DNA of 64,000 bases from Cryobacterium ruanii (GCF_004404055.1 NZ_SOHK01000007.1:1-64000), one strand, 5' to 3'; positions 1-9,917 are shown, counted from the first letter of the stretch. The notes: a model not told the origin generated them from the sequence alone. Program-made: numbers and translations.

Positions 1-448
1 TCTATCGCTCACTGGCGACCCTTACTGCTTGACTTCAACCATAGAAGGGTCGTGTGGTGTCCTTCGTGAGTTGCTTTAGCCGGTCCCCACTGACCATCCC
101 ACGATGGCTCCTCGCGTTGACGAAGCAACGCTCAAAGCGGGGAAACCACACCACTCAATGGGACATGACCGTCGCGAAAGCCCAAATACGGGTTCAGAGT
201 GGTCATCGAAATTCTCCTCGGTGAGTGTGCGCTGACTGCTGGATTCAGCCATTATGTCCCGGTTCCCCCGGTTTTTCAGCGCGTGGCCGAGCGCTCATTG
301 CGCTGCGCACGCGGTGAATGAAACCCGAGTCTGAGGGTCGACAGGCACCAGCGGAGTGGCCAGAATAGGGGCAACGTTTTGCTCGTCGTTGACGTGCCTG
401 TGTCGAACCGGCGGCGGCAACGGCGTGGTCCCGAAGACGAGAAGTCCG
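1..448. other. Gene-free left edge
   Basis: I see no convincing gene in the first 448 bases. All six frames are broken by stops or lack recognisable protein features. The stretch contains a 24-base element at 148-171 that recurs at 20298-20321 beside an IS fragment, so part of it is probably the scar of an inserted element. Confidence 0.4.
148..171 (+). repeat. 24-base element shared with 20298-20321
   Basis: This 24-base stretch matches 20298-20321 at 21 of 24 positions; both begin ACACCACTCA and end TGACCG. The second copy lies next to a truncated IS110 transposase. Conserved ends of this kind usually come from the terminus of an insertion sequence whose transposase has been lost. I cannot assign the IS family from the end alone. 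Confidence 0.4.
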
Positions 449-845
449 ATGAGCACAGGAAAAGCCGACCGCGCCGCGCGCAATCTGTCTGCGAGTCACC
501 CGCCGTACCCCGCATCTTCCGGCTACGCCCCCGTGTCGGATCGCTCCTTCGTAGCAACCTGGCTGTTCTCCTGGTTGCTCGGATTTCTCGCCGTGGACCG
601 GTTCTATCTGGGCAAAGCAGAGACCGGAACACTCAAACTGATCACTCTGGGAGGCTTCGGCCTCTGGTGGCTCATCGATCTGATTCTCGTGCTGACCGGT
701 TCACAGCGTGACAGGCAGGGCCTGCCCCTGTCCGGTTTCGACGCGAACAAAAAAAACGGCCTGGCTGGTCACGGTGGTGGGGGTCCTCGTGTCGGCCGCC
801 GTGTCGGGCCTCAGCGCGATCTTTGACGTGCTGGTGGGAGGCTGA
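449..845 (+). CDS. TM2-domain membrane protein, frameshifted at a poly-A run
   Basis: The reading frame from the ATG at 449 gives a TM2-domain protein: a hydrophobic helix (about residues 34-49), the DRFYLGK turn typical of TM2, then a second helix containing GLWWLIDLILVL. TM2 proteins are small two-helix membrane proteins, often near phage-shock or envelope genes; their role is unclear. After a run of eight A (749-756) the frame continues without hydrophobic character to a stop at 826. One base fewer in the run would instead give a third transmembrane segment (WLVTVVGVLVSAAVSGLSA) ending at the TGA at 843-845. The longer product is therefore probably the true one, and the extra A is either an error or a slippery site. 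Confidence 0.75.
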
Positions 846-865
846 CCGGCTCACCTCACCCATCA

Positions 866-914
866 CACCGAAACGCCCCCGGCCTCGGTACAGGAGGTCG
901 GGGGCGTTTCGGTG
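866..914. terminator. Bidirectional stem-loop terminator
   Basis: There is a perfect 16-base inverted repeat, 866-881 against 899-914, with a 17-base loop. It lies between the converging TM2 gene and the SDR gene and probably ends transcription from both sides. Confidence 0.75.
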
Positions 915-925
915 CTGCGGCTGCG

Positions 926-1693
926 TTACGAGGGCTGTCCGGTGGGAAGGACGGCGATGTGCTGCAGATTCACGTGTGCGGGGAGGCTCACCGTGAAGGT
1001 GATGATTTCGGCGATGTCTTCAGCGTTGAGCAGTGTGATGCTGTCGTCAGCACCGGCAATCCAATCCGACACGCCGGCGTCGGTCACGTGACCGGCCAGT
1101 TCGGTCTTCACAAGCCCCGGTGCGATCGATCCCACGCGCACGCCCTGTGCACCGAGCTCCACACGCAGTGTGGTGGTCAGGTGCGTGACGAACGCCTTCG
1201 TGGCGGAGTACACCGAGAAGTTGGGAAAGATGTTCTGCCCGGCGATGGAGCTCGTGTTGATGAGGTCCGAGGGGCCGCCCTTCGCGGCACTGACAACGAG
1301 CTGGTCGACGAACGCACCGATGGTGGTGACGAGCGCCGTGACGTTGAGGTCGATCTGGTGCTTCCACTGATCGACGGCGTGCTCCTGCATGGGGGCGGGG
1401 AGCATGATGCCGGCGTTGTTGAACAGGATGCTCGTGGTGCCGAGCTCCTTCTCAACGGTGGCGGCGGCGCGGCTGATGGCGTCGGCATCCGTCACGTCCG
1501 CGACGATCACGAGCGCGGTTCCGCCGGCGGCGGTGATCTCAGCGGCGAGCGCTTCAAGCTTGTCAGCGCGACGCGCGATCAGTGCAACCGATGCGCCGCG
1601 GGAAGCGAGCTGACGTGCAGTTGCCTCACCGATTCCGCTCGACGCGCCGGTGATGACCGCGACGCGGCCGTTGAGGTTTGCGGACAAAGTCAT
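926..1693 (-). CDS. SDR family oxidoreductase
   Basis: A complete 255-residue classical short-chain dehydrogenase/reductase. It has the nucleotide-binding TGASSGIG near residue 15, NNAG in the middle, and the catalytic YSATK preceded by the Ser of TSSIAGQ. Classical SDRs use NAD(P)(H) to oxidise alcohols or reduce carbonyls in the cytoplasm; the substrate cannot be read from the sequence. The gene is transcribed away from an MmyB-type regulator at 1837, with a short shared intergenic region carrying a GGACAA-G-TTGTCC palindrome. Such SDR/regulator pairs are common in Actinobacteria, so local control by that regulator is likely. Confidence 0.85.
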   Translation of the reverse strand: MTLSANLNGRVAVITGASSGIGEATARQLASRGASVALIARRADKLEALAAEITAAGGTALVIVADVTDADAISRAAATVEKELGTTSILFNNAGIMLPAPMQEHAVDQWKHQIDLNVTALVTTIGAFVDQLVVSAAKGGPSDLINTSSIAGQNIFPNFSVYSATKAFVTHLTTTLRVELGAQGVRVGSIAPGLVKTELAGHVTDAGVSDWIAGADDSITLLNAEDIAEIITFTVSLPAHVNLQHIAVLPTGQPS

Positions 1694-1785
1694 GGTGTTC
1701 CTTTCGTGCGGACGTGAATGCCCACACCTAGGGGAACCATCGGAGCGCCCGGATATGCCCGCACAACCGCGCCCCCGTCTTCCTA

Positions 1786-1798
1786 GGACAAGTTGTCC
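1786..1798. promoter_or_regulatory. Candidate operator in a divergent promoter
   Basis: Perfect inverted repeat GGACAA-G-TTGTCC in the 143-base space between the divergent SDR and MmyB-type regulator genes. Its position, 39 bases before the regulator start, suits an autoregulatory operator also acting on the SDR. Assignment is by position and symmetry only. Confidence 0.45.
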
Positions 1799-1836
1799 CC
1801 GGCTGATGTGCAGCCGGCCTGGGCGATACTGGAGTC

Positions 1837-2718
1837 ATGGACACCGCTGGCACCCTCACTGATTTTCTGCGCTCTGCCCGGGCTCGGCTTGCGCCCGGCG
1901 ACGTGGGACTGCCCCTGAACCGGGCCGTGCGGCGGGTGCCGGGATTGCGCAGGGACGAAGTTGCCGGAATAGCCGGGGTGAGCGTGGATTATTACGCCCG
2001 CATGGAACAGGGCCGCGTGACCCAGGCATCCGACGCGGTGATCAATTCCCTGTCCGTGGCCCTGCGCATGAACGAGACCGAGCGCACCTACCTGTTCACG
2101 CTGTTGTCAGCGTCGACGGGTGGGCGGCTCGACGTGCGGGGACGCACGAGCACGGTGCGCGCGCCGCTGCAGGGCATCATGGATTCCCTCACCGGCTCCC
2201 CCGCCTTCGTGCTGGGACCGGGGATGCAGGTTCTGGCCATGAATTCCCTCGCGGTGGCGCTGATGGCCGACTTTGGCGCTCGCACGGGTCACCGGCGGAG
2301 CCTGGCGCACTGGACCTTTCTCGACCCGTCTGCACGGTCGTACTACCAGGACTGGGACCTGATCGCAGCGGATGTGGCCGCGATCCTTCGACGGGACACG
2401 TTGAGGCACCCGCACGACCCCGCCATGACAATGCTGATCAAGGAGCTGATGGAGCAGAGCCCCGAATTTGAAGCGATGTGGGCCGAGCATCGGGTCTACG
2501 AGTGCACCTTCGGCATCAAACGGCTGGTGCACCCCGTGGTCGGGCGCATCGATGTGGACTTCGAGAACTTTGCCGTTGCCGGAGAACCGGATCAGGAATT
2601 GTTTGTGTACAGCGCCCCGGTCGGCTCGCCGTCCGCCGATGCGCTGAGCATTCTGGCCGCCTGGAACGTGCAGCAGACACGGCCGGCGCGGAGCCCAGAA
2701 ACCACCGTTGCCGGGTGA
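1837..2718 (+). CDS. XRE-family regulator with MmyB-like ligand-binding domain
   Basis: A 293-residue transcription factor. The N-terminal helix-turn-helix (about residues 5-75) contains RVPGLRRDEVAGIAGVSVDY followed by YARMEQG, the hallmark of the MmyB/SCO4944-like XRE group. The C-terminal half has the MmyB PAS-like fold signature, with NSLAVAL, the WTFLDP region and a late VDFENFAV strand. In this family that domain binds a fatty-acid-like ligand. The ATG at 1837 begins in the usual position a few residues before the HTH. Divergent orientation to the SDR gene suggests it controls that gene and itself. Confidence 0.85.
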   Translation: MDTAGTLTDFLRSARARLAPGDVGLPLNRAVRRVPGLRRDEVAGIAGVSVDYYARMEQGRVTQASDAVINSLSVALRMNETERTYLFTLLSASTGGRLDVRGRTSTVRAPLQGIMDSLTGSPAFVLGPGMQVLAMNSLAVALMADFGARTGHRRSLAHWTFLDPSARSYYQDWDLIAADVAAILRRDTLRHPHDPAMTMLIKELMEQSPEFEAMWAEHRVYECTFGIKRLVHPVVGRIDVDFENFAVAGEPDQELFVYSAPVGSPSADALSILAAWNVQQTRPARSPETTVAG

Positions 2719-2792
2719 CCGGGCACCAGCAGCGCTAGGGTCAGGGTATTCGGCTCGACCGCGTTGATCAGACGCGTTATCAGAGGAGACCC

Positions 2793-3095
2793 ATGCGCTA
2801 TCAGGCAACGATCATTGTGGTGGCGGCCGTGACCAAGCCGGAGGCGCTGAGCGCGATTTCTCAGGTTGTGGGCCGGCCCGTGCAGGGTAGCGCGGCGCAT
2901 CCGTTCGTCGCGTTGCCCGACGGGGGTCGCGTCACGGTGGAGGTACCGAAGTTCGGCGAAGCGCCCCCGTTGGCCATCGACGTCACCGATCCGCGGAGTG
3001 ACAGCGACGCCCGGGCTGCTGCTGAGACGCTGCTGGTCTCCCTCGGCGACGCCACCGGGTGGGCCATTCATCATCTGCAGGCCTCGGCCGAGTAG
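2793..3095 (+). CDS. Small conserved-looking protein of unknown function
   Basis: A 100-residue protein preceded by AGAGGAGAC, a good ribosome-binding site. It starts with a hydrophobic strand (MRYQATIIVVAAV) and looks like a compact alpha/beta fold, with no signal peptide and no motif I recognise. Codon use matches its neighbours. It lies 75 bases after the MmyB-type regulator and may be co-transcribed with it and with the next small gene. Confidence 0.6.
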   Translation: MRYQATIIVVAAVTKPEALSAISQVVGRPVQGSAAHPFVALPDGGRVTVEVPKFGEAPPLAIDVTDPRSDSDARAAAETLLVSLGDATGWAIHHLQASAE

Positions 3096-3126
3096 CCGAT
3101 ACAGTGATCTTCATGGAACGATCATC

Positions 3127-3429
3127 ATGAAACTCACCGACGTTGGCGCCCCGGATCGCAGCTTTTCGCGGTGGCTGAGCGACGACGAGATCGGCCAGGT
3201 GATCGCGCATAAGCGCGGCTGGCGGCTGGCTCCAGACGGGCGGGTCATTGCCGGCAAGATTTTGCACCGCACCATTGCCTCATCGCTGGCCGCGTTGGGC
3301 AGCGCGGCGGTCGCGAACCGTTGGGCGTCTCGCCCGGCCGAGCCGCGCAGCGACGGCAGCGGCCCCACCCACATGATGTGGGGCATCGTCGACGCCCGTT
3401 CCGACGCGGAAATCGCCGAACAGATCTAA
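3127..3429 (+). CDS. Small hypothetical protein
   Basis: A 100-residue reading frame from the ATG at 3127 (MKLTDVGAPDRSF) to the TAA at 3427. It is a soluble-looking protein, rich in Ala and Arg, with no recognisable domain. It follows the previous small gene after about 30 bases in the same direction. I cannot suggest a function. Confidence 0.5.
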   Translation: MKLTDVGAPDRSFSRWLSDDEIGQVIAHKRGWRLAPDGRVIAGKILHRTIASSLAALGSAAVANRWASRPAEPRSDGSGPTHMMWGIVDARSDAEIAEQI

Positions 3430-3503
3430 TCACCCGGTGCGCTACGCACCGGCAGGCAGGAACACACCGGCTGGCACGGAGGCATTCGTTGTAGCGTGAA
3501 AGC

Positions 3504-4380
3504 ATGACCAACCTGACGCCCCGTTACATCGAACCCGGCCAGCCCTTCGATCGCGACACCAACTACATCGAAGATTGCATCACCCGTGACGCGCGGGACG
3601 GCTGACCCGTCGAGACCGGTCGATATCGCCTTGTGGCCGCGCGGGCATGCCCCTGGACGAACCGCACCGCAATCGTGCGGCGGTTGCTGGGTCTTGAAGG
3701 GGTCATCTCGCTGGGACTGCCCGGACCCACCCACGATAAGAACAGCTGGACCTTCGACCTCGATGCGGGCGGAGTCGACCCGGTGCTCGGAATCGACCGG
3801 ATTCAACGCGCCTATTTCGCCCGGTTTCCCGACTACCCCCGTGGCATCACCGTGCCCGTGATTGTGGACGTGCCATCGGGCAAGGTCGTTACGAACAACT
3901 ACCCGCAGATCACCCTCGATTTCGAGAGTGAGTGGGTCGAGCACCACCGGGTCGGAGCCCCTGACCTCTACCCCGAAGCCCTTCGGTCGGAGATCGACGA
4001 GGTCGCCAACCTGATCTTTCACGACGTGAACAACGGTGTGTACAAGTGCGGATTCGCCGGCAGCCAGAAAAGCTACGAACGGGCCTACAACGCACTGTTC
4101 GCCCGACTGGACTGGCTTGAGGAACGGCTCAGGGGGCAGCGGTTTCTGGTTGGTGACACCATCACCGAAGCCGACGTGCGACTGTTCACCACACTGGCTC
4201 GTTTCGATGCCGTGTACCACGGGCACTTCAAGTGCAACCGCAACAAGCTCAGCGAAATGCCGGTGCTCTGGGCATACGCGCGTGACCTGTTTCAGACGCC
4301 CGGGTTCGGTGACACCATGGACTTTGAGCGGATCAAGGCGCACTATTACGTGACGCACAGCGAGATCAACCCCAGCGGAA
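3504..4380 (+). pseudogene. Glutathione S-transferase family (YqjG/ECM4-like) pseudogene
   Basis: The protein begins at the ATG 3504 (MTNLTPRYIEPGQPF). It closely follows the glutathionyl-hydroquinone-reductase family, including the VAARACPW active-site segment with its Cys, the GLPGPTHDKNSW stretch and the C-terminal GST domain ending DTMDFERIKAHYYV. Two lesions destroy it. A TGA at 3603-3605 stands where the family has Trp (DG-W-PVE). After NPSG near 4380 the C-terminus is replaced by part of a MocR-type gene. The family reduces quinone thioethers in the cytosol. A protein restarting internally would lack the N-terminal strand, so function is doubtful. Confidence 0.85.
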
Positions 4381-5143
4381 CGTGGTCCCGGTTCCCTCGG
4401 GACCCGAGGGGCCCGATCCCGACGAGCTCGCTCGGGCGTTCCAGGAAACTGGTTCGCGCGTCTTCTATGCGCAGCCCACCTATGCGAACCCCACGGGCGC
4501 ACAGTGGTCAGAGTCCACCACGACGCACATCCTCGACGTCGTTCGGGCGCATGGCGCCTTCTTGGTCGAGGACGATTGGGCCCATGACTTCGGCATCGAT
4601 ACCGATCCGCATCCTGTCGCCGCGCGCGATGACGCCGGCCATGTCGTCTATGTGCGATCCCTCACCAAAAGCGTCTCGCCATCCCTCCGCGTGGCGGCAA
4701 TTATTGCCCGCGGTCCCGCCAAGGAACGCATCCTCGCCGACCGCAGCGCCGAATCGATGTACGTCAGCGGGCTCCTTCAAGCCGCGGTACTCGACGTCGT
4801 CACCCAGCCCGGGTGGCAGACCCACCTCCGCAACCTGCGCCCGCAACTGCGGGCCTGACGAGATCTGTTACTGACGAGTCTGCGCGAGCATGCACCCGAC
4901 GCCCACGTAACCACCGTTCCGGCTGGTGGTCTCAATCTGTGGGCTCGCCTGCCCGACGGGACCAACCTCGAGCGGCTGGTCGCAGACTGCGAAGCAGCCG
5001 GGGTCCTAATCGCTGCTGGCTCGAGTTGGTTCCCGGCCGAGGCCACCGGCCCCTTCATCAGGCTCAATTACTCCGGGCCGAACCCGGGGGCATTTCCCGA
5101 CGGAGCCCGCATCATCGGCCAAGCACTTTTGTCCAACCGCTGA
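4381..5143 (+). pseudogene. MocR-type (GntR/aminotransferase) regulator, 5'-truncated pseudogene
   Basis: The frame from 4382 encodes the central and C-terminal part of a fold-type I aminotransferase domain as found in MocR regulators: YAQPTYANPTG, the VEDDWAHDF segment, and VRSLTKSVSPSLRV with the PLP lysine. A TGA at 4856-4858 interrupts it. The same frame then continues with RDLLLTSLREH through LNYSGPNPGAFPDGARI to the TGA at 5141-5143. The DNA-binding half is missing, because the gene is joined directly to the end of the GST pseudogene. This looks like the product of one deletion followed by a point mutation. Confidence 0.8.
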
Positions 5144-5412
5144 CGGCGCCCGTGCCCGCGGTCCGCGAGCGTTATCAGCGCGAGCGCACCGTGCATAGTT
5201 AGCGCCACCGCGGGACTGATATCTCAGCCGTCCCGTAGGGGGTTCCCGTGTGACACAACTTCGGCGGACTCGGTCGCGGGGTGGTTTGGCCCCAGATCTG
5301 TCGCGTTCGACGTCCGTCAACTGACACTCGTTGGTCGGAGTAACTCGAAGGACAAGGGCACGATTGCCATGGCTTATTGCCCGGGGTCGGGCGCGTCCTG
5401 TAGCTTTCGGAG

Positions 5413-5808
5413 ATGACGACTGACCGCACAAAACCGACTCGGAAGCGCCGCCTGCCCTCTTGGGCCGTTGCGATGATGGGCGCTTACTTGGCGGCAGTCG
5501 GCGGGCTCGTTGCGTCGGTGTGCGTGATGCGCGCCTTTGACGTGGGAGCGGGGACGGGCGCAGCCGAATCGATTGTTCTACTCATCGTTGTGTTGACGCT
5601 GCCGCTATCAACTCCGTATTACGTTGCCGGTTCACTGGGTTCATCGCAAGGATCGGGGCCAGAAGAATTGGCCGTCGGAGCACTGTCGCTGAGCGCGGCG
5701 TTGTACTACCTGGGATTCTTCCTTTTGGCCGCTGTCAATGCCGCCATCTTTCGATGGATAGTAATTAGCACTCGCCGCCGGCGAGCGGAGGCTCGGTCTG
5801 ATTCCTGA
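5413..5808 (+). CDS. Small integral membrane protein
   Basis: A 131-residue protein with a basic N-terminus (TDRTKPTRKRRLP), three predicted hydrophobic helices (about 17-38, 50-70 and 88-115) and a basic C-terminal tail (TRRRRAEARSDS). The start ATG at 5413 lies 11 bases after a CGGAG-like ribosome-binding site. No family is recognised. It stands alone, between the MocR remnant and a gene-free stretch. Confidence 0.65.
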   Translation: MTTDRTKPTRKRRLPSWAVAMMGAYLAAVGGLVASVCVMRAFDVGAGTGAAESIVLLIVVLTLPLSTPYYVAGSLGSSQGSGPEELAVGALSLSAALYYLGFFLLAAVNAAIFRWIVISTRRRRAEARSDS

Positions 5809-6178
5809 TGGTCAACGGGCGCGTTGGGGGAACGGAGCCAGCGCGAAGCAGCGGCCTGGCGAGGACCAGCCCGCAAACCAGGCCGACGAGGGGAGAATGG
5901 GCCGTGATACCCGACTTGGAGAATGTCGCATGGGCCGGTCTTGCTCATGAGCGCGATGCAGGACACTGACCTGCTGGAGTTCTTCCCACCACCGAAGAGC
6001 GGCGGGGAAGCCCGGGCGTTGATTGTCCGGAACAGACCGCTAGATTAGGGCTGCGATGGAGTCCAGGTATCCCGTGACCGGGCCGTACTAGGCACCGCGT
6101 TGTGCACGGGTACGTATGCCTGCTGCCGCCCGCGCGATTGGAGTTCCGACCAGCCACGTGACCGGGGTGGCTGCATGG
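5809..6178. other. Intergenic region, possible gene scrap
   Basis: No complete gene. A GTG at 5904 opens about 20 codons (VIPDLENVAWAGLAHE) that resemble the beginning of a HEAT-repeat-type protein and then stop. This is at most a tiny remnant. Confidence 0.25.
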
Positions 6179-6646
6179 TTACGCCTCGTCGGACCTGGAT
6201 GAGGCACGTTCAATCGTCACTGGGTTGCGGCGGATCGGCCGGGCAAGGATCAGAACGCTTATGAGGGCAGCAGCGGCAATGGGTACCGCCAGAAGGTAAC
6301 TTAGCTCCGGAATTAGAGTGGCGCCAGCAAAAAGCGAGAGCCCCCCAACGAGAGCCGCCGGAACAGCGACCAGGATGCAAGCCCAAAGCGGCACGCGCAT
6401 TAGCCGTGCCCAAACCGCGGCGATGAACAGGCCGAGTGAGCCGACGAGGATCAACAGGTTTCCGGTCCGGGCTTCTGCGAGTGCCTCGCCGGTTGCTGCG
6501 AAGTACACGGTCATGTAAGCACCACGACCCAAGAGCCCTGTGCATGAAACGACGAGGGCCGACCACAGGACGAGGATCCCTGCCCAGGCCAGAACCGCGC
6601 CCACGCCGAGAGCCGACTCCGCCTCTTTACCGCTCTGCGTCATCAT
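6179..6646 (-). CDS. Four-helix membrane protein
   Basis: A 155-residue hydrophobic protein with four clear membrane segments and a charged, cytoplasmic-looking C-terminus (RPIRRNPVTIERASSRSDEA). Its ATG shares a base with the stop of the upstream secreted NIDO-SGNH protein (TAATG overlap), so the two are translationally coupled in one operon. No family is recognised. Its placement suggests a role linked to secretion or anchoring of the upstream product, but that is inference. Confidence 0.65.
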   Translation of the reverse strand: MMTQSGKEAESALGVGAVLAWAGILVLWSALVVSCTGLLGRGAYMTVYFAATGEALAEARTGNLLILVGSLGLFIAAVWARLMRVPLWACILVAVPAALVGGLSLFAGATLIPELSYLLAVPIAAAALISVLILARPIRRNPVTIERASSRSDEA

Positions 6647-9153
6647 TATTTGAACTTGAATTTGGCGACGTCGGAGCTGCCGTCATCGAGCGTAAGTGTG
6701 AATGTTCGGCAGGTGCCTGCCCATGTGGACGCGGTCTTCCAGACGTACGTGTACGTTCCGCTCGCCGCATCGTATGACAGTGAGCTGTTGCCTGCGGTTG
6801 TGGTCGTTTCTACGTTGCTTATGGCTGCGCCTGTTGCGCATTCGGTCGCTGTTGAAGACGGCGAACCTGCGCTCAGAATGTCCATCCCAAAGTCCCCGCC
6901 CGGCGCGAACTTCAATGGCACAGCCCTGCCTGCCTTCATCTGGTTGAAGGCCGGTGCGGCATCCACGGGTGAGCGGAAACCGCTGAATTCATATTTCGGG
7001 ACCTCAACAAGCTGATCCGCCGAAACGAATGCTTCCCCGCCTTCGTCATCTCGAATTGCGAGCGTCACCAAGTATGTTCCGGCGGTGGTGTAAGTGTGGC
7101 TGAGTTGACGTCCGGTAGTCGTGCTGCCATCGCCGAACTCCCAGAGATATTCGACGATGCTGCCGTCGGCGTCGGCGCTCGCGCCTGCATCGAGCGTGAT
7201 CGAACGCCCTGCGGAGGCCAGAGACATGCTTGCCGTGGGATCCAGGTTGGCAGGTGGCGCCTGCCAGACGTCCAAACGAGTCTCCTCGCCCTGCGGCGCG
7301 ACCTGCGCACCGAAGAGTGTCGCGGTCCATTGCCCCACCTCGGCGTTCGCAATGTGGTAGCTCTCGAAAGTAGGACCGACTTCGTGGCTCACATCGGTGG
7401 CGCTGGTTTCTCGCCCGATGACACGGCCTGATGGGGATGTCAGAGACAGCACCACATCGCTACCGGGCCACTGGGTGGATGCGTCAAGGTCGCCCCCTGA
7501 GGGCTGGAAGGAGTAGTCGATGGTTTCACCAGGATGCACATTGAAGAGCGTCCCTGGAGAAGGTGCTCGCAGTGCCGCGGTGACGTCGCGAGCGATCAAT
7601 TCGTGGCCGAATTCGTTCGGGTGGTACGACTCGACTTGATCGAACAATTTGATCCCGTTGAGGAAGAGGTCGGCGCTGGGACCGCACAACTCGTGGCCAG
7701 CAGGAGTGTCGTAGATGCCGACGTATTGGAGGCCGAGAGACCGCGCTGAATTGCTGATGGCACTGTTGAACTGTCTGATCTCACGGTTGATCCACCGCTG
7801 ATCTGTCATGCGCATTCCGGCGCAATAGTCGTCGTGGGCGGCGTTGTGCTGGCCGCCTTCGACGTAGAAGCGTGGGTATCCGAGTATCAGCACGCGAGCA
7901 AATGGAGCGCGGCGCCTGACTTCCTTGTAGATGGTTCCCAGCTTGTCCTTGTCGATCATGACTTCAAGTCTGTCATCGACGCTGTCGCCATACTCCGGTT
8001 CACACGCGGCATCAACGAACGGGTTCAGAGCGTCGCCGAGCTGCGCCGTTACGCAGCCTTTGAGCACATCCGCGAACCCCATGTCGTTGCCGCCGATGCC
8101 CAGGGTGACCAGTTTTGTGCTGCTACCGAGGCGATCGAGTTGCGCAATACCGTCGGTGTAAGGCGGGCGGTTGGGGTCGTAGCCGACTGAGAGATCGTCG
8201 ATCACTGCGTTGCTGCAGGCTCCGAAGTCCAAATTCAGGTTGACCACGCCAGCGTCGACGAGTCGTTTCGGGTATGCGTAGGCCGAACGTGGCAGCGGTT
8301 GCCGGGAATGTCGGTGTTGGGAAGGTACGCGCCCGCGCCTTCTCCGGATTGAAACGAGTCTCCGAGCGCGACGTATTGGGTCAGCGGTGCGCTGCCGCCG
8401 CGGACCCGAAATACGTGTCTTCCGGTGACGGAGCTATCGGTGCTGGTGTTAGCCAGCCCAGTGGGGCTCGTGTCGACGAAAGCCCCATTGACCGAGGAGC
8501 CGAAGAGCTCGTAGGAGGTGCCGTCACGGCCGCTGCCGTTCGAGCAACCTGCCACTGCTGAGGTTCCGCCGAGCCCTCCCGTCCCGCCGCTGGCGCTGCC
8601 TGTTTCCCATTGGACCTTGTCGTAGTTGAAGATGATATCGAAGGCGCCAGGGGAGGAAGCGTCTTCCCGGTTGACCAGGAGCAGTTGGAAACTGTTGAGC
8701 TTGTCGGTACTTGCACTGTAATAGCCGACGTCGACCCAGTTCACACAGAAGGCACGCTGGCCTTCATAGGTTGTGGTTCCCCAGCCATAGCGCACGGTTT
8801 CGGAACCGACACCGCGAGTGTCGACATCCGCGAAAAACGGAGCGATGATCTTGGCGCGCGTATCAGCTAGACCGAAAAGGAGTGAAGGTGTTCAACGGCC
8901 CGTCGAATGTCACGTTGCCGTTGTTGTTCACCCACAAGCTCTCAAACGACGTGCCGTAGAAGTCCACGCCGAACGGCAGCTGCACCTGGCTGGAATAAGA
9001 ATCATCGTTCGCTCTCAACTCGTTCTGCATGCAATCGGCCGAGTCGATGACCGCACCACCTATCGCCTGAGCTGGCTCCACTGCTAGGAAGCCACCAGCT
9101 AGCACAGCGAGCACCGCCATCGCTGCCGTGTTTCGAACCCATTTCAGCTGCAC
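6646..9153 (-). pseudogene. Secreted NIDO-SGNH hydrolase-PKD-PxKF protein with two frameshifts
   Basis: Read with two one-base corrections, this is one protein of about 835 residues. It has a signal peptide (AMAVLAVLAGGFLAVEPAQA), a nidogen-like NIDO domain (GVDFYGTSFESLWVNNNGNV), then an SGNH/GDSL hydrolase with YVALGDSFQSGEG, GIGGNDMG and SYHPNEFGH (Ser, Asn, His of the active site). A PKD domain (WEFGDGSTT) and a C-terminal PxKF domain follow. One extra base at 8874 shifts the frame, and one missing base near 8290 restores it. The pieces 9153-8863, 8795-8250 and 8247-6646 are thus in frames A, B, A. Either the gene is dead or the sequence carries two errors. SGNH enzymes cleave esters; here the substrate would be extracellular. 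Confidence 0.8.
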
Positions 9154-9336
9154 GGTTCCCCCTCGTTCAGACGTGATTCAGACGTGATTCGGAAGCTAGC
9201 GAGATTCACATTGGTGCAGCAATACCCCGTTTGGGTGCCTGATCCGAGTCGCCGCGTTCCTCACAGAACGGGGATCCCCGAAGGTCGGGCGCGTCACCTC
9301 GGACAACGCATGTATGCAGCCGACAAGGTCTGTCGC

Positions 9337-9364
9337 AGCTTCCCCGCAGCATGGCGGGGAAGCT
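9337..9364. terminator. Stem-loop terminator
   Basis: A perfect 11-base stem (AGCTTCCCCGC / GCGGGGAAGCT) with a 6-base loop, followed by TTG. It lies in the space between the minus-strand NIDO-SGNH gene start and the next plus-strand gene. Confidence 0.6.
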
Positions 9365-9659
9365 TTGTCATACGGGAGCGCTCAGAATCGGATGAGGGCT
9401 GGGTTCGACAGACGGGACTACTCAGGAGGGGTGCTTGATGGATCCAGCGATTGTGCCTTTTGTGGTGCAAGAAGGGCATGGTGTTCCGTGGTCGCTGAAG
9501 TCAGCCAAGGCAACACGCTCTGACCGGCCCGGAAAGGGTTCCCCTTTCGGGAACGGACTCAGAGCCAGCGATCGTGTGCCCAGGTGTGCCGGTGGACGTC
9601 CGGCTTACGGGCGGTCGCATGAGCGACACGCAAATTTCTCCGAGCGTATGCTCGGCTGC

Positions 9660-9917
9660 ATGGGTTCGATACCCCCGATCAGCAAGACGCGAAGCACCGT
9701 CATCATCCTGGCGGCCGCGGTCCTCGCTGTCGCTGGCCGGGCGCAAGTTTTGCTTCGGATCGCTGAGGGGGAGGGCGAGCCGGGTGACATATTCGTGTTG
9801 GTACTCGGTGCCATTCAGTTCATCTGCGGGCTAGCGGCGTTCATCTATTACGGTCGTCGCCGCTATCTGCAAAAATTTGCGCTCGACAAGTCTCAGGATG
9901 ACTCGCCTGAAAGCTAG
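9660..9917 (+). CDS. Small two-helix membrane protein
   Basis: About 85 residues. It starts at the ATG 9660 or, in the same frame, at 9648. Two hydrophobic segments (TVIILAAAVLAVAG and IFVLVLGAIQFICGLAAFIYY) are followed by a basic, then acidic tail (GRRRYLQKFALDKSQDDSPES). The frame is open further upstream to 9435, but that part has no coding character. No family is recognised. The 13-mer GTCCGGCTTACGG occurs on each side of it, at 9598-9610 and 9948-9960. Confidence 0.5.
   Translation: MGSIPPISKTRSTVIILAAAVLAVAGRAQVLLRIAEGEGEPGDIFVLVLGAIQFICGLAAFIYYGRRRYLQKFALDKSQDDSPES

Noticed and set aside
3426..4502. 358-codon frame antisense to the GST-like pseudogene
   Set aside because: Shadow frame with no protein features; the plus strand shows clear family similarity.
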